This document shows, piece by piece, positions 34,399-43,752 of a stretch of DNA of 64,000 bases (the first letter of the stretch is position 1; every line of letters begins with the position of its first letter). The notes beneath the pieces were generated by a model that ran no database searches, had not been told where the DNA came from, and saw only the letters and a list, made by a program, of their open reading frames with translations. The stretch is from Rhodospirillales bacterium (GTDB lineage: Bacteria > Pseudomonadota > Alphaproteobacteria > Rhodospirillales > Casp-alpha2). The stretch is from the NCBI GenBank assembly GCA_017640505.1, contig JAEPQO010000001.1:1442625-1506624 (forward strand), written 5' to 3'. Both the position numbers and the translations under genes were made by a program.

Positions 34399-35508
34399 TC
34401 AGGCAATCTGACGTTCATCCCAGGGATCGGCAATCGTCATGCCGTGGGCCTGGGCCTGACGGCGTTCGAACGCGCGGCAGGTTTCGTCGTGGTGATGGCC
34501 GCGAATACCGCCGCGCACCGTACCGGGCGCTGTCGCACGGAAGAAATGGCCCCAGCTGTCGGGGAGTTGCACCGAATCCGGCGGCGCCATCCACAGGCGG
34601 CTCAGCAGGCGCTTCTTCTCCGGCTCGTCGTAGTCGATGTAATCGGTGCGCGAGTGCAGCATGGTGTGGTTGTTCAGGATCTGGAGATCGCCCGGCTGGA
34701 GGTACATGGTGTACATGTGCTCCGGCCGGCGAAGCACGGCGTCGAGTTTTTCCATGGCTTCGATCTGAAGGCCGGTCAGTTTCGGCACCTCATCCAGGTT
34801 CTGCGCCGAGTTGACCCGGTTGCGGTTCCACTTGCCGAACAGGCGGCCGTCGGCGAAGTCGACAAGCGGCTGCAGATAGAATGTCGCCTCGTCCGGCGCT
34901 TCCTCCTGCTGACGGCTGAAACCGTATGAGGTGTGGTGCGCCACCTCGGCCAGTTCCGGTGTTTCATCCAGCATCGTCAGAAAGGCGGTGACGCTCGATG
35001 AAATCATGCTCTGGCCGCCGGACTTCGCCTTGTTATAACAGGCCAGCGTGACGAAATCGCAGCCGTCCGTGTGGAAGTCGAGCTTGGCGTTCGACGAATA
35101 ACCGCGGCCGTTGGCGGCGCGGTAATTCGTCCCGGCGTCACGCACCGGAGAGATGTACTGCGACATCTTTCCCTGTGGGCGGGCGACGCCGCTGTGCAGA
35201 CCGATGGCCCAGTTCATCAGTTCGAACTGCTGTTCACTGATGCCTTCACGCGGCAGGCCGTGCACCAGGGCAATGCCGCGGCCGTGATAGGCCTCGCGGA
35301 TCGCCGCAGCAATCGTGTGCCATGCCGGGCCGAGGTCGAAGTCTTCCCTGCGGTAATCGAGCAGCGGGCGTTCCGGGTCGAACGCCTTTTTGACGGCGGC
35401 AGCCATTTCGGCACGCGCCTTGTCGTCGATGTTGAACTCCCAACTGCGGTCATTCTGCAGGTCGCCAGCCCGCCAGGCGGCGTGGGTTTCGAAGTCTTTT
35501 ATAGTCAT
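34399..35508 (-). CDS. TauD/TfdA-family Fe(II)/2-oxoglutarate dioxygenase
   Basis: 369 residues. The facial triad is visible: HTDGCD (His and Asp; about residues 140-143) and a distal His in NHTMLHSRTDYID, followed by the Arg that binds 2-oxoglutarate (RLLSRLWMAPP). Relatives hydroxylate sulfonates, aryloxyacids, gamma-butyrobetaine or similar carboxylates; substrate unknown. It starts the operon that also contains the isocitrate-lyase-type gene, with the LysR gene diverging upstream. Confidence 0.88.
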   Translation of the reverse strand: MTIKDFETHAAWRAGDLQNDRSWEFNIDDKARAEMAAAVKKAFDPERPLLDYRREDFDLGPAWHTIAAAIREAYHGRGIALVHGLPREGISEQQFELMNWAIGLHSGVARPQGKMSQYISPVRDAGTNYRAANGRGYSSNAKLDFHTDGCDFVTLACYNKAKSGGQSMISSSVTAFLTMLDETPELAEVAHHTSYGFSRQQEEAPDEATFYLQPLVDFADGRLFGKWNRNRVNSAQNLDEVPKLTGLQIEAMEKLDAVLRRPEHMYTMYLQPGDLQILNNHTMLHSRTDYIDYDEPEKKRLLSRLWMAPPDSVQLPDSWGHFFRATAPGTVRGGIRGHHHDETCRAFERRQAQAHGMTIADPWDERQIA

Positions 35509-35581
35509 TGCGTTTCCTCCGGCACTCGGACCGTGCAGTCACTCTATGAGAAGACTTATTGAATTAAAAATATTATTATTT

Positions 35582-35593
35582 TATCAATTGATA
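35582..35593. promoter_or_regulatory. LysR-type operator candidate between the TauD-type and LysR genes
   Basis: TATCAATTGATA, a perfect 12-bp palindrome directly before the LysR ATG (35595) in an AT-rich 86-bp gap. Its position suits autorepression. No clear ribosome site precedes the ATG, so a slightly later start (ATG 35601) is possible. Confidence 0.4.
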
Positions 35594-35594
35594 G

Positions 35595-36521
35595 ATGAAT
35601 ATGATCAATCTATCGCCGGGCGACCTTGATGCCTTTCTGACCGTCGCGGAGACGAACAGTTTTAGGCAGGCTGCTCAACATCTCGGGATTTCCCAGCCCA
35701 GCGTATCAGCCCGCATTCAACACCTGGAAGCCGTCCTCGGCGTCAAGCTGTTCGACCGCACCACGCGTCGCGTCGTCATCACCGATGCGGGGCAGCGGCT
35801 GCGGGTCCGGGTCGAACGCATGGTGGTCGACATGCGGAACCTGGTGCGCGAGTTTCGCGACGAGGCGCACCTCGGGCGCGGGCGTGTCGTCGTCGGCGCC
35901 TCGCCCTCGGTGGCGGCTGCATTCCTGCCGGCCGTCATCGCAGAGTTCCAGCGCCACCGCCCGGGGATCGAGGTGGTCCTGGTGGACGACTTTTTTGGGC
36001 AAGTGCTGGACCGCGTCACGCGGGGCGAGGTCGATCTGGCGGTAACCCCCGTCGTCACGCGGGACGAAACGCTCATTTACGAAGAGTTGCTGCGCGACGT
36101 CTATCGACTGGCCGTGCCGGCGGATCATCCGCTGGCGGCACAGGACAGTGTCGCGGTTGCGGATATTCCCAACGCCAACCTGATGTCGATGCCGCCCGAG
36201 TCGGCGGCGTGGGCACTGGTCCGCCGCGCCTTCGCGCAGGCCGGTGCCGAGTATGCGCCGGCCTTCCAGACGCGGGATGCCGTGACGTTGATCTCGCTGG
36301 TGAAGCAGGGCGTCGGCGTCGGCCTGATGACCGAGATGCTGTCACCGGTCCTCGACATGACCGGTGTTAAACTGTTGCCCGTGCACGATGCAGACCTGAC
36401 CCGGAGTATCGGTATCGTCCGTGCGCGCGACCGGACGCCGACACCGGCGGCGGAGGCGATCTGTTCATTGCTCGTCGAGACTGCCCGGCGGCATCCGTTG
36501 GGTGCAAATATTCAAAATTAG
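35595..36521 (+). CDS. LysR-family transcriptional regulator
   Basis: 308 residues. N-terminal winged HTH FLTVAETNSFRQAAQHLGIS with QPSVSARIQHLEAVLGVKLF, then a LysR substrate domain (GRVVVGASPSVAAAFLPAVI; QGVGVGLMTEML). Divergent from the dioxygenase/lyase operon, which it most likely regulates, probably in response to a pathway carboxylate. Confidence 0.92.
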   Translation: MNMINLSPGDLDAFLTVAETNSFRQAAQHLGISQPSVSARIQHLEAVLGVKLFDRTTRRVVITDAGQRLRVRVERMVVDMRNLVREFRDEAHLGRGRVVVGASPSVAAAFLPAVIAEFQRHRPGIEVVLVDDFFGQVLDRVTRGEVDLAVTPVVTRDETLIYEELLRDVYRLAVPADHPLAAQDSVAVADIPNANLMSMPPESAAWALVRRAFAQAGAEYAPAFQTRDAVTLISLVKQGVGVGLMTEMLSPVLDMTGVKLLPVHDADLTRSIGIVRARDRTPTPAAEAICSLLVETARRHPLGANIQN

Positions 36522-36595
36522 GAATCCAGCGCTCGCACCGCATACCAACTGGTGCTAGTCTTCGCGCAGGGTCAAAATCAGGAATATCAGGCGCG

Positions 36596-37132
36596 ATGAT
36601 TATCAAAAATCGTGGGCCCTGGGCGTACCGTGCGTATCCATCGGAGACGCCTGCGGGTGACTTCGGGCCACTTGCCCCGTTTGTCGATCTGTGGCGCAAG
36701 AAGTGGCCTGCCTATGACCGCTTTCCGCGCTGGGCGGATTTCGATCTCCGTGATCTGCAGGATTGGTGGGGACAGGTTTCGCTCGCGGAAATGCACCGCA
36801 GTCCGACCAATCTGCGCTGGGTGCTGTGGGGCACCAAGATCGCGGAATGGTGGGGTGCCGATTATACCGGCAAGTACATCACTGATATCCCGGAGGTCAA
36901 AGACGTCTGGACCAAGCACGAACGCGCGTACATGGACCGGTTGCTGGACGACCGGTTGATTGGATATGTCAGCGGCACGCTGGCACCGCAGGATCGGAGC
37001 TTTTTCTATATCAACGGCGTCGATTTGCCGCTTGAACAGGACGGCACGATCACGCACTTCGTCAGCGTCTACCGGTTGTGCGAGCAGGAGAACATGTTCA
37101 CCCCGCCACGCGCGCCGCTGTTCCTGGTTTAA
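36596..37132 (+). CDS. PAS_5-type PAS-domain protein
   Basis: 178 residues, no output domain. Trp-rich start (FVDLWRKKWPAYDRFPRWAD), then WWGQVSLAEMHRSPTNLRWV and WGADYTGKYITDIP, the family turn before the second beta sheet, ending SVYRLCEQENM. A paralogue-like relative of the protein at 21679-22227, though much diverged. It lies 74 bp after the LysR gene on the same strand and is convergent with the MarR gene. Function unknown. Confidence 0.7.
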   Translation: MIIKNRGPWAYRAYPSETPAGDFGPLAPFVDLWRKKWPAYDRFPRWADFDLRDLQDWWGQVSLAEMHRSPTNLRWVLWGTKIAEWWGADYTGKYITDIPEVKDVWTKHERAYMDRLLDDRLIGYVSGTLAPQDRSFFYINGVDLPLEQDGTITHFVSVYRLCEQENMFTPPRAPLFLV

Positions 37133-37161
37133 ACGCAAACGTCCACGATGCCGCGATGCGA

Positions 37162-37611
37162 CTAGGTGTCAGCAGGCGGCGATGTCAGCTTTTCAAGTAG
37201 TCCCGTCAGGGTTTTGCGTTCCGACGGCGTCAGCTTGCATCCGACGGCCTGCTCGATCGCCGGCCCGTACACCGCCCACATTCGCCGCCGCAATTGTCTG
37301 CCCGTCGCCGTGATGACGATTTCCTGGCTGCGACCGTCTTCCGCACTCAATTGCCGCGAAATATAGCCCGCTGCTTCGATCTTGCTCAGCAGGCGGGAAA
37401 TTCCGTACTGCGGCAACAAAAGCTTCTGTTGCAGGTCGATGGCACGGATCCCGGATTTCCCGGCACGTTCGACTTCCAGCAGGACATCATACCAGGCGAG
37501 TGGCGGAAAGCCGGCATCCTTCAAGGCCGCTTCGACATGTGACAGCGCCCTGTCTTGCGCGCGCATCAGCTTGGTCCATGCGGCTTCGGTGGTTTCGTCC
37601 GGCATCGTCAT
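37162..37611 (-). CDS. MarR-family transcriptional regulator
   Basis: 149 residues. Winged HTH with IRAIDLQQKLLLPQYGISRL followed by LLSKIEAAGYISRQLSAEDGR, the wing motif typical of MarR. ATG 37611 (or 37605) is used because the farther start at 37626 would lie within the operator region. Divergent from a GST gene; the paired dyads between them make this a likely autorepressor and GST repressor. Confidence 0.9.
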   Translation of the reverse strand: MTMPDETTEAAWTKLMRAQDRALSHVEAALKDAGFPPLAWYDVLLEVERAGKSGIRAIDLQQKLLLPQYGISRLLSKIEAAGYISRQLSAEDGRSQEIVITATGRQLRRRMWAVYGPAIEQAVGCKLTPSERKTLTGLLEKLTSPPADT

Positions 37612-37622
37612 TGTAAAAAAAT

Positions 37623-37680
37623 ACATGCAATTGCATTGACATTCAAGATGCGTGCAGCCTATTTAAATGCAAATGCATGT
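37623..37680. promoter_or_regulatory. Paired MarR operator sites between marR-type and GST genes
   Basis: ACATGCAATTGCAT at 37623-37636 and ATGCAAATGCATGT at 37667-37680 are inverted copies of one 14-bp site (one mismatch) and each is itself a TGCA-type dyad, with 44 bp between centres. This is a typical MarR arrangement controlling both divergent promoters. Confidence 0.65.
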
Positions 37681-37698
37681 AATTGGAGGACTCTTGAA

Positions 37699-38364
37699 AT
37701 GTCGGAACTTCACTTAATCAGCCACCACCTCTGCCCCTATGTGCAGCGCGCCGTTATCGTGCTCGATGAAAAGAATATCGCGCACCGCCGCACGTACATC
37801 GATCTTGCGGACAAGCCGGCGTGGTTCGCCGCGCTGTCGCCGCTCGGCCGCGTCCCGGTTTTGCAGGCCGAGGACGCGGTCGTATTCGAAAGTCAGGTGA
37901 TCGCCGAGTATCTGGACGAAATCACACCCGGATCGCTGCATCCGCTGGATCCCTTGAGCAAAGCGCGGCACCGCTCATGGATCGAGTTCGGTTCCGAGAC
38001 GCTGAACGCCATCGGTGCACTTTACAATGCGAAGACCGCGGAGAGCTTCGAGGAAAAGCGTCTGGCGTTGCGCGATAAATTCAGCCGTATGGAACGGGAG
38101 ATCGAAGGTCCGTACTTTGCCGGAGACGTGTTTCACATGATCGACGGGGTTTGGGGAACGATCTTTCGGTATCTGGATGTCTTCGATCAAATCGGCGATT
38201 TCGGCCTGACGAAGGATTTGCCGAAAACGAGCGCGTGGCGGGCAAGGGTTGCGGGCCGGCCGTCCGTCGCGCATGCAGCGCCTGCAGGGTATCCGGGCCG
38301 TTTGCTTCAATTCCTTGCGGCGCGCGATGCGTATATTGCGTCGATGGTGCGACGAGCCGCGTAG
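37699..38364 (+). CDS. Glutathione S-transferase family protein (maleylacetoacetate isomerase-like N-terminus)
   Basis: 221 residues. The thioredoxin-like N-terminal domain has SHHLCPYVQRAVIVLDEKNI (CPYVQR active-site strip with Cys12) and LGRVPVLQAEDAVVFESQVI (cis-Pro and the ES glutathione contact), then the alpha-helical C-terminal domain. The Cys places it nearer to the omega/DHAR-like GSTs. ATG 37699 has GGAGGA upstream. Controlled presumably by the divergent MarR repressor. Confidence 0.88.
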   Translation: MSELHLISHHLCPYVQRAVIVLDEKNIAHRRTYIDLADKPAWFAALSPLGRVPVLQAEDAVVFESQVIAEYLDEITPGSLHPLDPLSKARHRSWIEFGSETLNAIGALYNAKTAESFEEKRLALRDKFSRMEREIEGPYFAGDVFHMIDGVWGTIFRYLDVFDQIGDFGLTKDLPKTSAWRARVAGRPSVAHAAPAGYPGRLLQFLAARDAYIASMVRRAA

Positions 38365-38425
38365 CGACGTACACGGGCATGTTTGTGCTTGATGGTGCCG
38401 CCGTCGTTTCGGGGGTGCCGGTCCC

Positions 38426-38980
38426 CTAGCCGGGTTCCTTCTGAAAGGTTCGGGACCGTTTGAACGCCGGGCGGTAAGGCTCGACGCCATCGTTCGGCTG
38501 CGCGACCGTATACGAAATCACGCCTTCCGTGACACGTGCCAGATCGGCAAACGAGATGCCGAACACACAGTGCGGATGGCCGGCGGCGGCATAGATCCTG
38601 TCGAACCGTTTCAGTGAGCCATCGATGACCAGTGGCAGCGGATGCGAGAGTCCTACCGGCGCCACCCCGCCGATCGTGAAGCCCGTAATGCCTTTGACCT
38701 CGGATGCCTGCGGGCGGCGAACCTTGCCGGTCAATTTGAGCGCCGTCGCTAGTTTGTTCTCGTCGAGGCTGTGATCGCCAGCGACCAGGGCCATGACGAA
38801 CCGGTTGCCGACGGCATAGCAGAGGGATTTGACGATGGCGCCAAGTTCGCACCCGACGGCCGTGGCCGCGTCCTGGGCGGTACGCGCCGTTTCGGAAAGT
38901 TCCATGACCGTATCTTCGAGCCCCGCGTCGGTTAATGCGTCGCGGACCCGTTTGACGGCAGGACGCTCGAGGTTGCTCAT
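38426..38980 (-). CDS. YbaK/EbsC-family aminoacyl-tRNA deacylase
   Basis: 184 residues with the YbaK fold: AIVKSLCYAVGNRFVMALVA contains the conserved Lys, then the SEVKGITGFTIGGVAPVG loop and LPLVIDGSLKRFDRIYAAAG. Such proteins hydrolyse mischarged tRNA such as Cys-tRNA-Pro or Ala-tRNA-Pro. The gene is 19 bp upstream of nothing cotranscribed in the window except that the GST gene lies just behind on the same strand with a 19-bp gap. Confidence 0.85.
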   Translation of the reverse strand: MSNLERPAVKRVRDALTDAGLEDTVMELSETARTAQDAATAVGCELGAIVKSLCYAVGNRFVMALVAGDHSLDENKLATALKLTGKVRRPQASEVKGITGFTIGGVAPVGLSHPLPLVIDGSLKRFDRIYAAAGHPHCVFGISFADLARVTEGVISYTVAQPNDGVEPYRPAFKRSRTFQKEPG

Positions 38981-38999
38981 GGCGGCCTTCCTTACCCGG

Positions 39000-39629
39000 T
39001 CAGTTCAGAAACGGAACCGCCATGCCGCGTTCGACCGCCGGACGCGCGCCGACCGTTTCGAACCAGCGTTTGACGTTCGGGAACTCGTCCAGATCGACCT
39101 GATGTCGCTCGTAACGCGAGATCCACGGATAGCAGGCGATATCGGCAATCGAGTATGCATCGCCGGCAAGGTATTCGTTATCGGCGAGTTGCTTGTCCAT
39201 GACGCCGTAAAGACGTTTCGTCTCGTCGTGATAGCGTTTCTGACCGTAAGGCACGACTTCCTTCGGGTTGAACAGGAAGTGGTGCGCCTGGCCGACCATC
39301 GGGCCAAGGCCACCCATCTGCCACATCAGCCACTGCATGACCTTGGCACGTTTCACCGGGTCTGTCGGCAGCAACTCGGACCCCGTCTTCTCGGCAAGAT
39401 AGACCAGGATCGCGCCGCTTTCGAACAGGCTCAGCGGCTCGCCCCCCGGGCCGTCCTCATCGACGATAGCGGGAATTCGGTTGTTCGGTGCAATTGCCAG
39501 GAAGTCCGGATTGAACTGTTCGCCCTTGCCGATGTTGATTTCATGGGTTTGATACTCAAGGCCAAGTTCCTCGAGCATCAGAGAGACCTTTCGGCCGTTT
39601 GGCGTTCCCCAAGTGTAAAGTTGTATCAT
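39000..39629 (-). CDS. Glutathione S-transferase, YfcG/Ure2p-like
   Basis: 209 residues. The N-terminal domain has TWGTPNGRKVSLMLEELG and NNRIPAIVDEDGPGGEPLSL with the FESGAILVYLAEKTG glutathione-binding segment; the TPNGRKV motif marks the Nu-class YfcG/YghU group, which uses a Thr/Asn pair in place of Tyr/Ser and shows disulfide reductase activity. Precedes and probably cotranscribes with the YbaK-type gene (19 bp). Confidence 0.9.
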   Translation of the reverse strand: MIQLYTWGTPNGRKVSLMLEELGLEYQTHEINIGKGEQFNPDFLAIAPNNRIPAIVDEDGPGGEPLSLFESGAILVYLAEKTGSELLPTDPVKRAKVMQWLMWQMGGLGPMVGQAHHFLFNPKEVVPYGQKRYHDETKRLYGVMDKQLADNEYLAGDAYSIADIACYPWISRYERHQVDLDEFPNVKRWFETVGARPAVERGMAVPFLN

Positions 39630-39795
39630 TTTATTGCTTCCACTCTCTGTTTCCCGGAAAGGTTAACGAAGCATAGGTGATTCACTAAAGCGTGCAAGTC
39701 CCGTCCGGTTAGCGCACAATCTGTCTCGGTATCATTTGATGGCTTGACGTCTCCCGGGTGTACATCATCGAGTTCGATCTGGCAGTTTAAGCGGC

Positions 39796-40329
39796 ATGAG
39801 CGAATACAACCTTGAGCAACTGAACGTTCTTGTCGTCGACGACAACCGGCACATGCGCTTTCTTGTCCGCATGATTCTTAAGTCGCTCGGCCTGAAGAAT
39901 GTCCTGGAAGCGGAAGAGGGTGCCTCGGCGTTCAAGGCACTGGAAAAGTTCGACGCAGATATCGTGATATGCGACTGGGCGATGCAGCCAATGGACGGCA
40001 TCGAGTTCACCAAGAAAATCCGGACGGACGACGACAGTCCCAACGCCTATGTGCCGATCATCATGTTGACCGGCAACACCGAGGTCAATCATGTGGTAAC
40101 CGCGCGGGATGCAGGTGTGAACGAGTTTCTGGCGAAACCTGTCTCGGCGAAAAAGATCTATCAGCGGATCAAGGAAATCCTGGATAACCCGCGTCAGTAT
40201 GTGCGCACCCCGAGCTATTTCGGTCCGGACCGCCGGCGCCGCCAGGATCCTGCCTACGACGGCCCGGAACGCCGCAAGATCGGGGCCGGTAAAAAGGCCA
40301 CGGATCAGCCGCAGCGCGAGACCACCTAA
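39796..40329 (+). CDS. Receiver-domain response regulator with basic C-terminal tail
   Basis: 177 residues: a CheY-like domain (VVDDNRHMRFLVRMIL; Asp in DIVICDWAMQPMDGIEF; LTGNTE; LAKPVSAKK) followed by a 50-residue Arg-rich tail with two copies of a GPDRRRR/GPERRK motif, common in Rhodospirillales receivers of unknown output. It may interact with nucleic acid, membrane or a partner by the tail. Convergent with the wecC gene. Confidence 0.88.
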   Translation: MSEYNLEQLNVLVVDDNRHMRFLVRMILKSLGLKNVLEAEEGASAFKALEKFDADIVICDWAMQPMDGIEFTKKIRTDDDSPNAYVPIIMLTGNTEVNHVVTARDAGVNEFLAKPVSAKKIYQRIKEILDNPRQYVRTPSYFGPDRRRRQDPAYDGPERRKIGAGKKATDQPQRETT

Positions 40330-40356
40330 AACCGATCGTTTGCGGTGAATGGCGGC

Positions 40357-41610
40357 TTAGGCTTTCCAGGCGCCGCGCGTGTCGACCACGTCCTTGCCGG
40401 CGATGTCTTGTGGGGGCACCTCGATGAAGACCTTGTGATCGGTCAGCAGCACGATTGCGTCTGCGCGCGAAAGCGCTTCCGCGAGCGCGGACAGCGTCAC
40501 ACCGTCCAGTTCGGAGAGGCCGTCCGGCAAGGCGCTGATGTGAGGCTCGACGACGAGGATCGGGTTTTCAACGCGCTTTCGCAGTTCCTCGACCACATGG
40601 ACGGACGGGCTTTCCCGCAAGTCATCGATATCTGCCTTGTAGCTGAGACCCAGACAGGCAATAGCGCCGCCGGCTGCGACACTGGGGAGCGACGCGACCT
40701 GTTCGGCGATCGCTGCCGGCCGTTCGTCGTTGACGCGGCGCGCCGTCTGGATAAGCGGTGTACGGTCCGGTGCCGACGCTGCAATGAACCAAGGGTCGAC
40801 GGCGATACAGTGGCCGCCGACGCCCGGGCCCGGGTTCAGGATATTGACGCGCGGGTGGAAGTTGGCAAATCGGACCACGTCGCGGACATCGATGCCGAGA
40901 GGATCGGCCACGTTGGCGAGTTCATTGGCAAAGGCGATGTTGACGTCGCGGAACGCATTCTCGGACAACTTGACCAACTCGGCGGTCGACGCCGTGGTGA
41001 GGTGCATATCGCCCTCGACGGCGACGGCATAAAGCGCCTTCGTGCACGCGGCACAATCATCCCCGAGGCCGCCGATGACACGGTCATTGCGCACGAGTTC
41101 GAGCAAAACGCGCCCCGGCAGGACGCGTTCCGGGCTGTGCGCGATGCAGACATCGTGTGCGTCACCGGGCACATCCGGGTTGGGAAAGGCGAGGTCGGGA
41201 CGAGCCGCCTTTAGCCATTCGCCGACCCGCCGCGTGGCACCGACCGGCACGGTCGATTCAACCACCACAAGGTCACCCTTTTTAAGCACCGGCGCGATCG
41301 CTTCGGTCGCCGCCTGGAGGTAGCTCAGATCGGGCTGGCGGTCGTCGGTGAACGGTGTCGGTACAGCCATGATAAAGGCATCTGCTTCGACCGGATCGGT
41401 GCGCGCGGAAAGCTGACCCGTCGATACGGCGCCGTAGACGACCATATCGAGGTCCGGTTCGATGATGTGCGGTTTACCGTCGTTGATACTGTCGACGGTC
41501 TTCTGGTTCACGTCGACGCCGGTGACGCGGATACCGCGGCTGGCCAAGACAGCCGCGGTGGGCAGGCCGACATAACCGAGGCCGATCACGCAGACATGTT
41601 CAACCGGCAT
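40357..41610 (-). CDS. wecC: UDP-N-acetyl-D-mannosamine dehydrogenase
   Basis: 417 residues. NAD-dependent two-step oxidation of UDP-ManNAc to UDP-ManNAcA for polysaccharides. Rossmann motif [20 protein letters not shown] at the N-terminus; catalytic Cys in [14 protein letters not shown]; helix motif [21 protein letters not shown]-terminal [17 protein letters not shown]. Overlaps wecB by 11 bp, so product and substrate enzymes are cotranscribed. A sister UDP-sugar dehydrogenase (e.g. VipA/TviB type) is the main alternative. Confidence 0.9.
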   Translation of the reverse strand: MPVEHVCVIGLGYVGLPTAAVLASRGIRVTGVDVNQKTVDSINDGKPHIIEPDLDMVVYGAVSTGQLSARTDPVEADAFIMAVPTPFTDDRQPDLSYLQAATEAIAPVLKKGDLVVVESTVPVGATRRVGEWLKAARPDLAFPNPDVPGDAHDVCIAHSPERVLPGRVLLELVRNDRVIGGLGDDCAACTKALYAVAVEGDMHLTTASTAELVKLSENAFRDVNIAFANELANVADPLGIDVRDVVRFANFHPRVNILNPGPGVGGHCIAVDPWFIAASAPDRTPLIQTARRVNDERPAAIAEQVASLPSVAAGGAIACLGLSYKADIDDLRESPSVHVVEELRKRVENPILVVEPHISALPDGLSELDGVTLSALAEALSRADAIVLLTDHKVFIEVPPQDIAGKDVVDTRGAWKA

Positions 41611-42718
41611 ACTTCAGGACCTCCGTCGCGATGCGTTTGGCAGCTTTGCCGTCACCATAGGGATTATGCGCGCGGCTCATCGTCTCATGGGCGGCGGCAT
41701 TGTCCAGCAGTTCCGAGGTTTCTGTGACGATACGCATCTTGTCGGTGCCGACAAGCTTGACGGTGCCGGCCTCGACCGCTTCGGGGCGTTCGGTCACGTC
41801 ACGCATGACAAGGACCGGTTTTCCGAGCGATGGCGCCTCTTCCTGGATGCCGCCGGAATCGGTGATGACAATGTGTGCGTTCGTCATGAGGTGGACAAAC
41901 GAAGGATAGTCGACTGGCTCAAGCAGATGTACGTTGGGAATGCCGCCCAGAATTTCGTTCACCGGCTTCTGCACGTTCGGGTTCAGGTGGACGGGATAGA
42001 CGATTTCGATGTCCGGGCGCTCAGCCAGTTCGGCCAGCGCCTCGCAGATGTTCCGGAAACCGTCACCGAAGTTTTCCCGCCGGTGGCCGGTGACAAGGAC
42101 CATACGATTTCCACTGGTGGGGTAGGGCAACGCATCGATGACGCTGCGGCGAAGTGTGTCATCGCCCGCCAGGCGTTCCTGAGTCATGAACAGTGCGTCG
42201 ACGACCGTGTTGCCGGTTACGAAAATCCCGGACGCATCGCGACCCTCGGCCAGCAGGTTTTTCTTCGCGCCCTCCGTCGGTGCAAAGAAAAGCGTGGCGA
42301 TGCCGTCGGTGAGACGGCGGTTCACTTCCTCGGGGAACGGAGCGTAGATATCGCCGGTGCGCAGTCCGGCCTCGACATGACCGACGGGGATCCGCTTGTA
42401 GAATGCGGCGAGCGCGGCGGCGAATGTCGTCGTCGTGTCGCCATGGACCAGCACCATATCCGGTTTCATGTCATCGAGAATGCCGCTGACCCCTTCGATG
42501 ACGGCCGCAGTAAGTCCTTCGAGGGACTGGTTCGGCCGCATCAGGTTCAGGTCCGCGTCGGGCGCGATATCGAACAGGCTCAGTACCTGATCCAGCATGC
42601 CGCGGTGTTGTGCGGTCACGCAGACACGCGAGTCGGCGCCGGCGGCACTCAAGGCATGGAGCACCGGTGCCATCTTGATCGCTTCCGGCCGGGTTCCGAA
42701 AATGGAAAGTACCTGCAC
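41600..42718 (-). CDS. wecB: UDP-N-acetylglucosamine 2-epimerase, non-hydrolysing
   Basis: 372 residues. Interconverts UDP-GlcNAc and UDP-ManNAc. N-terminal [15 protein letters not shown], mid [34 protein letters not shown] and [20 protein letters not shown] are family signatures. Directly upstream of wecC, making a two-gene unit that supplies UDP-ManNAcA to envelope or capsule glycans. No glycosyltransferase is adjacent. Confidence 0.95.
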   Translation of the reverse strand: MQVLSIFGTRPEAIKMAPVLHALSAAGADSRVCVTAQHRGMLDQVLSLFDIAPDADLNLMRPNQSLEGLTAAVIEGVSGILDDMKPDMVLVHGDTTTTFAAALAAFYKRIPVGHVEAGLRTGDIYAPFPEEVNRRLTDGIATLFFAPTEGAKKNLLAEGRDASGIFVTGNTVVDALFMTQERLAGDDTLRRSVIDALPYPTSGNRMVLVTGHRRENFGDGFRNICEALAELAERPDIEIVYPVHLNPNVQKPVNEILGGIPNVHLLEPVDYPSFVHLMTNAHIVITDSGGIQEEAPSLGKPVLVMRDVTERPEAVEAGTVKLVGTDKMRIVTETSELLDNAAAHETMSRAHNPYGDGKAAKRIATEVLKYAG

Positions 42719-42862
42719 GCTCTACGCTTTCGCTTCAAAGATGAATTCAGCGCATCTGGATATCGTCTGGTCCGCCGCAAGGCAAGTTTGGCTTTGACAC
42801 GTTGTGCGCTTTTCCTAAGCTCACCACATGGTGGGTCTTCGTTATCTTCGAATGGAAGCGGC

Positions 42863-43669
42863 ATGTCATCGCTAAAATCCCGGTTTGCTGCGGTCCTCGT
42901 TGCCGCATCCGTATGTGGCCTCGCGAATGCGGGCGCGCGCGCCGAAATGGTGCCGCATCAGGCGATATACAATATGTCCCTGGCCTCCAGCAGTCCGGCT
43001 TCGCGCTTCAACGGTGTTAGCGGCGCCGCCGTGACGCATATCGAGAAAACCTGCGAAGGCTGGCTGGTGAACGAACAGATCGTGATGACGATGCTGACCG
43101 TTGCCGGCGGCGCGATCGAGCGTGAAATGAACTTCAAGGCACGCGAGAGCCTGGACGGCGACGTCTATTTTTTCGAGAGCAACAGCGTCACGAACGGCGA
43201 GCACCGGGAATACTCGGGCAGCGCCCGGCGCAAGAAGAATGGCGATGCCGAAGCAGAGTTCGTTACGCCGCGGCCGTTCGAGATGCCGTTGCCGAAGGGA
43301 ACCCGTTTCTACGTTTCGACGACGAACTGGCTGTTGGATATGCTGGAGTCCGGTGCGCGGGCCGGGGAGACCTATGCTTTTGACGGCACCGACGACGAAG
43401 GACCGCAGAAAGTCACGGCATTCATCCTGCCGGACAAGATCGGCGGCGACGGACTTTCCGGTGACGAAACCCTGCTCGCCGCCAAGGCGTGGCAAATTAG
43501 GATGGCGTTCTTCAAAATTGAGGGTCAGGCATCACAGCCGGAATTCGAGCTGTCGTTGCGCATGTTGGAAAACGGGATCATCACGCATTTCGAGTTGATT
43601 TTTGACGACCTTGTCGTCGACCAGATCCTTCAGGACGTGCTCCCGGCTAAGAACGAACGGTGCAGTTAA
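42863..43669 (+). CDS. DUF1849/EipB-like envelope protein
   Basis: 268 residues with a signal peptide (cut after ARA, about residue 27). The mature protein is a beta-rich lipoprotein-transport-like barrel: HQAIYNMSLASSS, KTCEGWLVNEQIVM and a final NERCS. The two cysteines match the conserved disulfide described for Brucella EipB, which supports outer-membrane and cell-envelope integrity with a TPR partner. ATG 42863 gives the correct signal; most of a longer frame to the left is antisense to wecB. Confidence 0.85.
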   Translation: MSSLKSRFAAVLVAASVCGLANAGARAEMVPHQAIYNMSLASSSPASRFNGVSGAAVTHIEKTCEGWLVNEQIVMTMLTVAGGAIEREMNFKARESLDGDVYFFESNSVTNGEHREYSGSARRKKNGDAEAEFVTPRPFEMPLPKGTRFYVSTTNWLLDMLESGARAGETYAFDGTDDEGPQKVTAFILPDKIGGDGLSGDETLLAAKAWQIRMAFFKIEGQASQPEFELSLRMLENGIITHFELIFDDLVVDQILQDVLPAKNERCS

Positions 43670-43752
43670 CCACGTTGGCACATCACGGTTGTGCCAACTC
43701 ATTGGAATCGTTAGTTTCTGTCTTATAGCTAGCGCCGAGGGAGCCGTCGTCC

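Noticed and set aside
41666-42862. Long plus-strand frame upstream of the DUF1849 gene
   Set aside because: The part before 42863 is antisense to wecB and lacks protein-like composition; the signal peptide starts at 42863.
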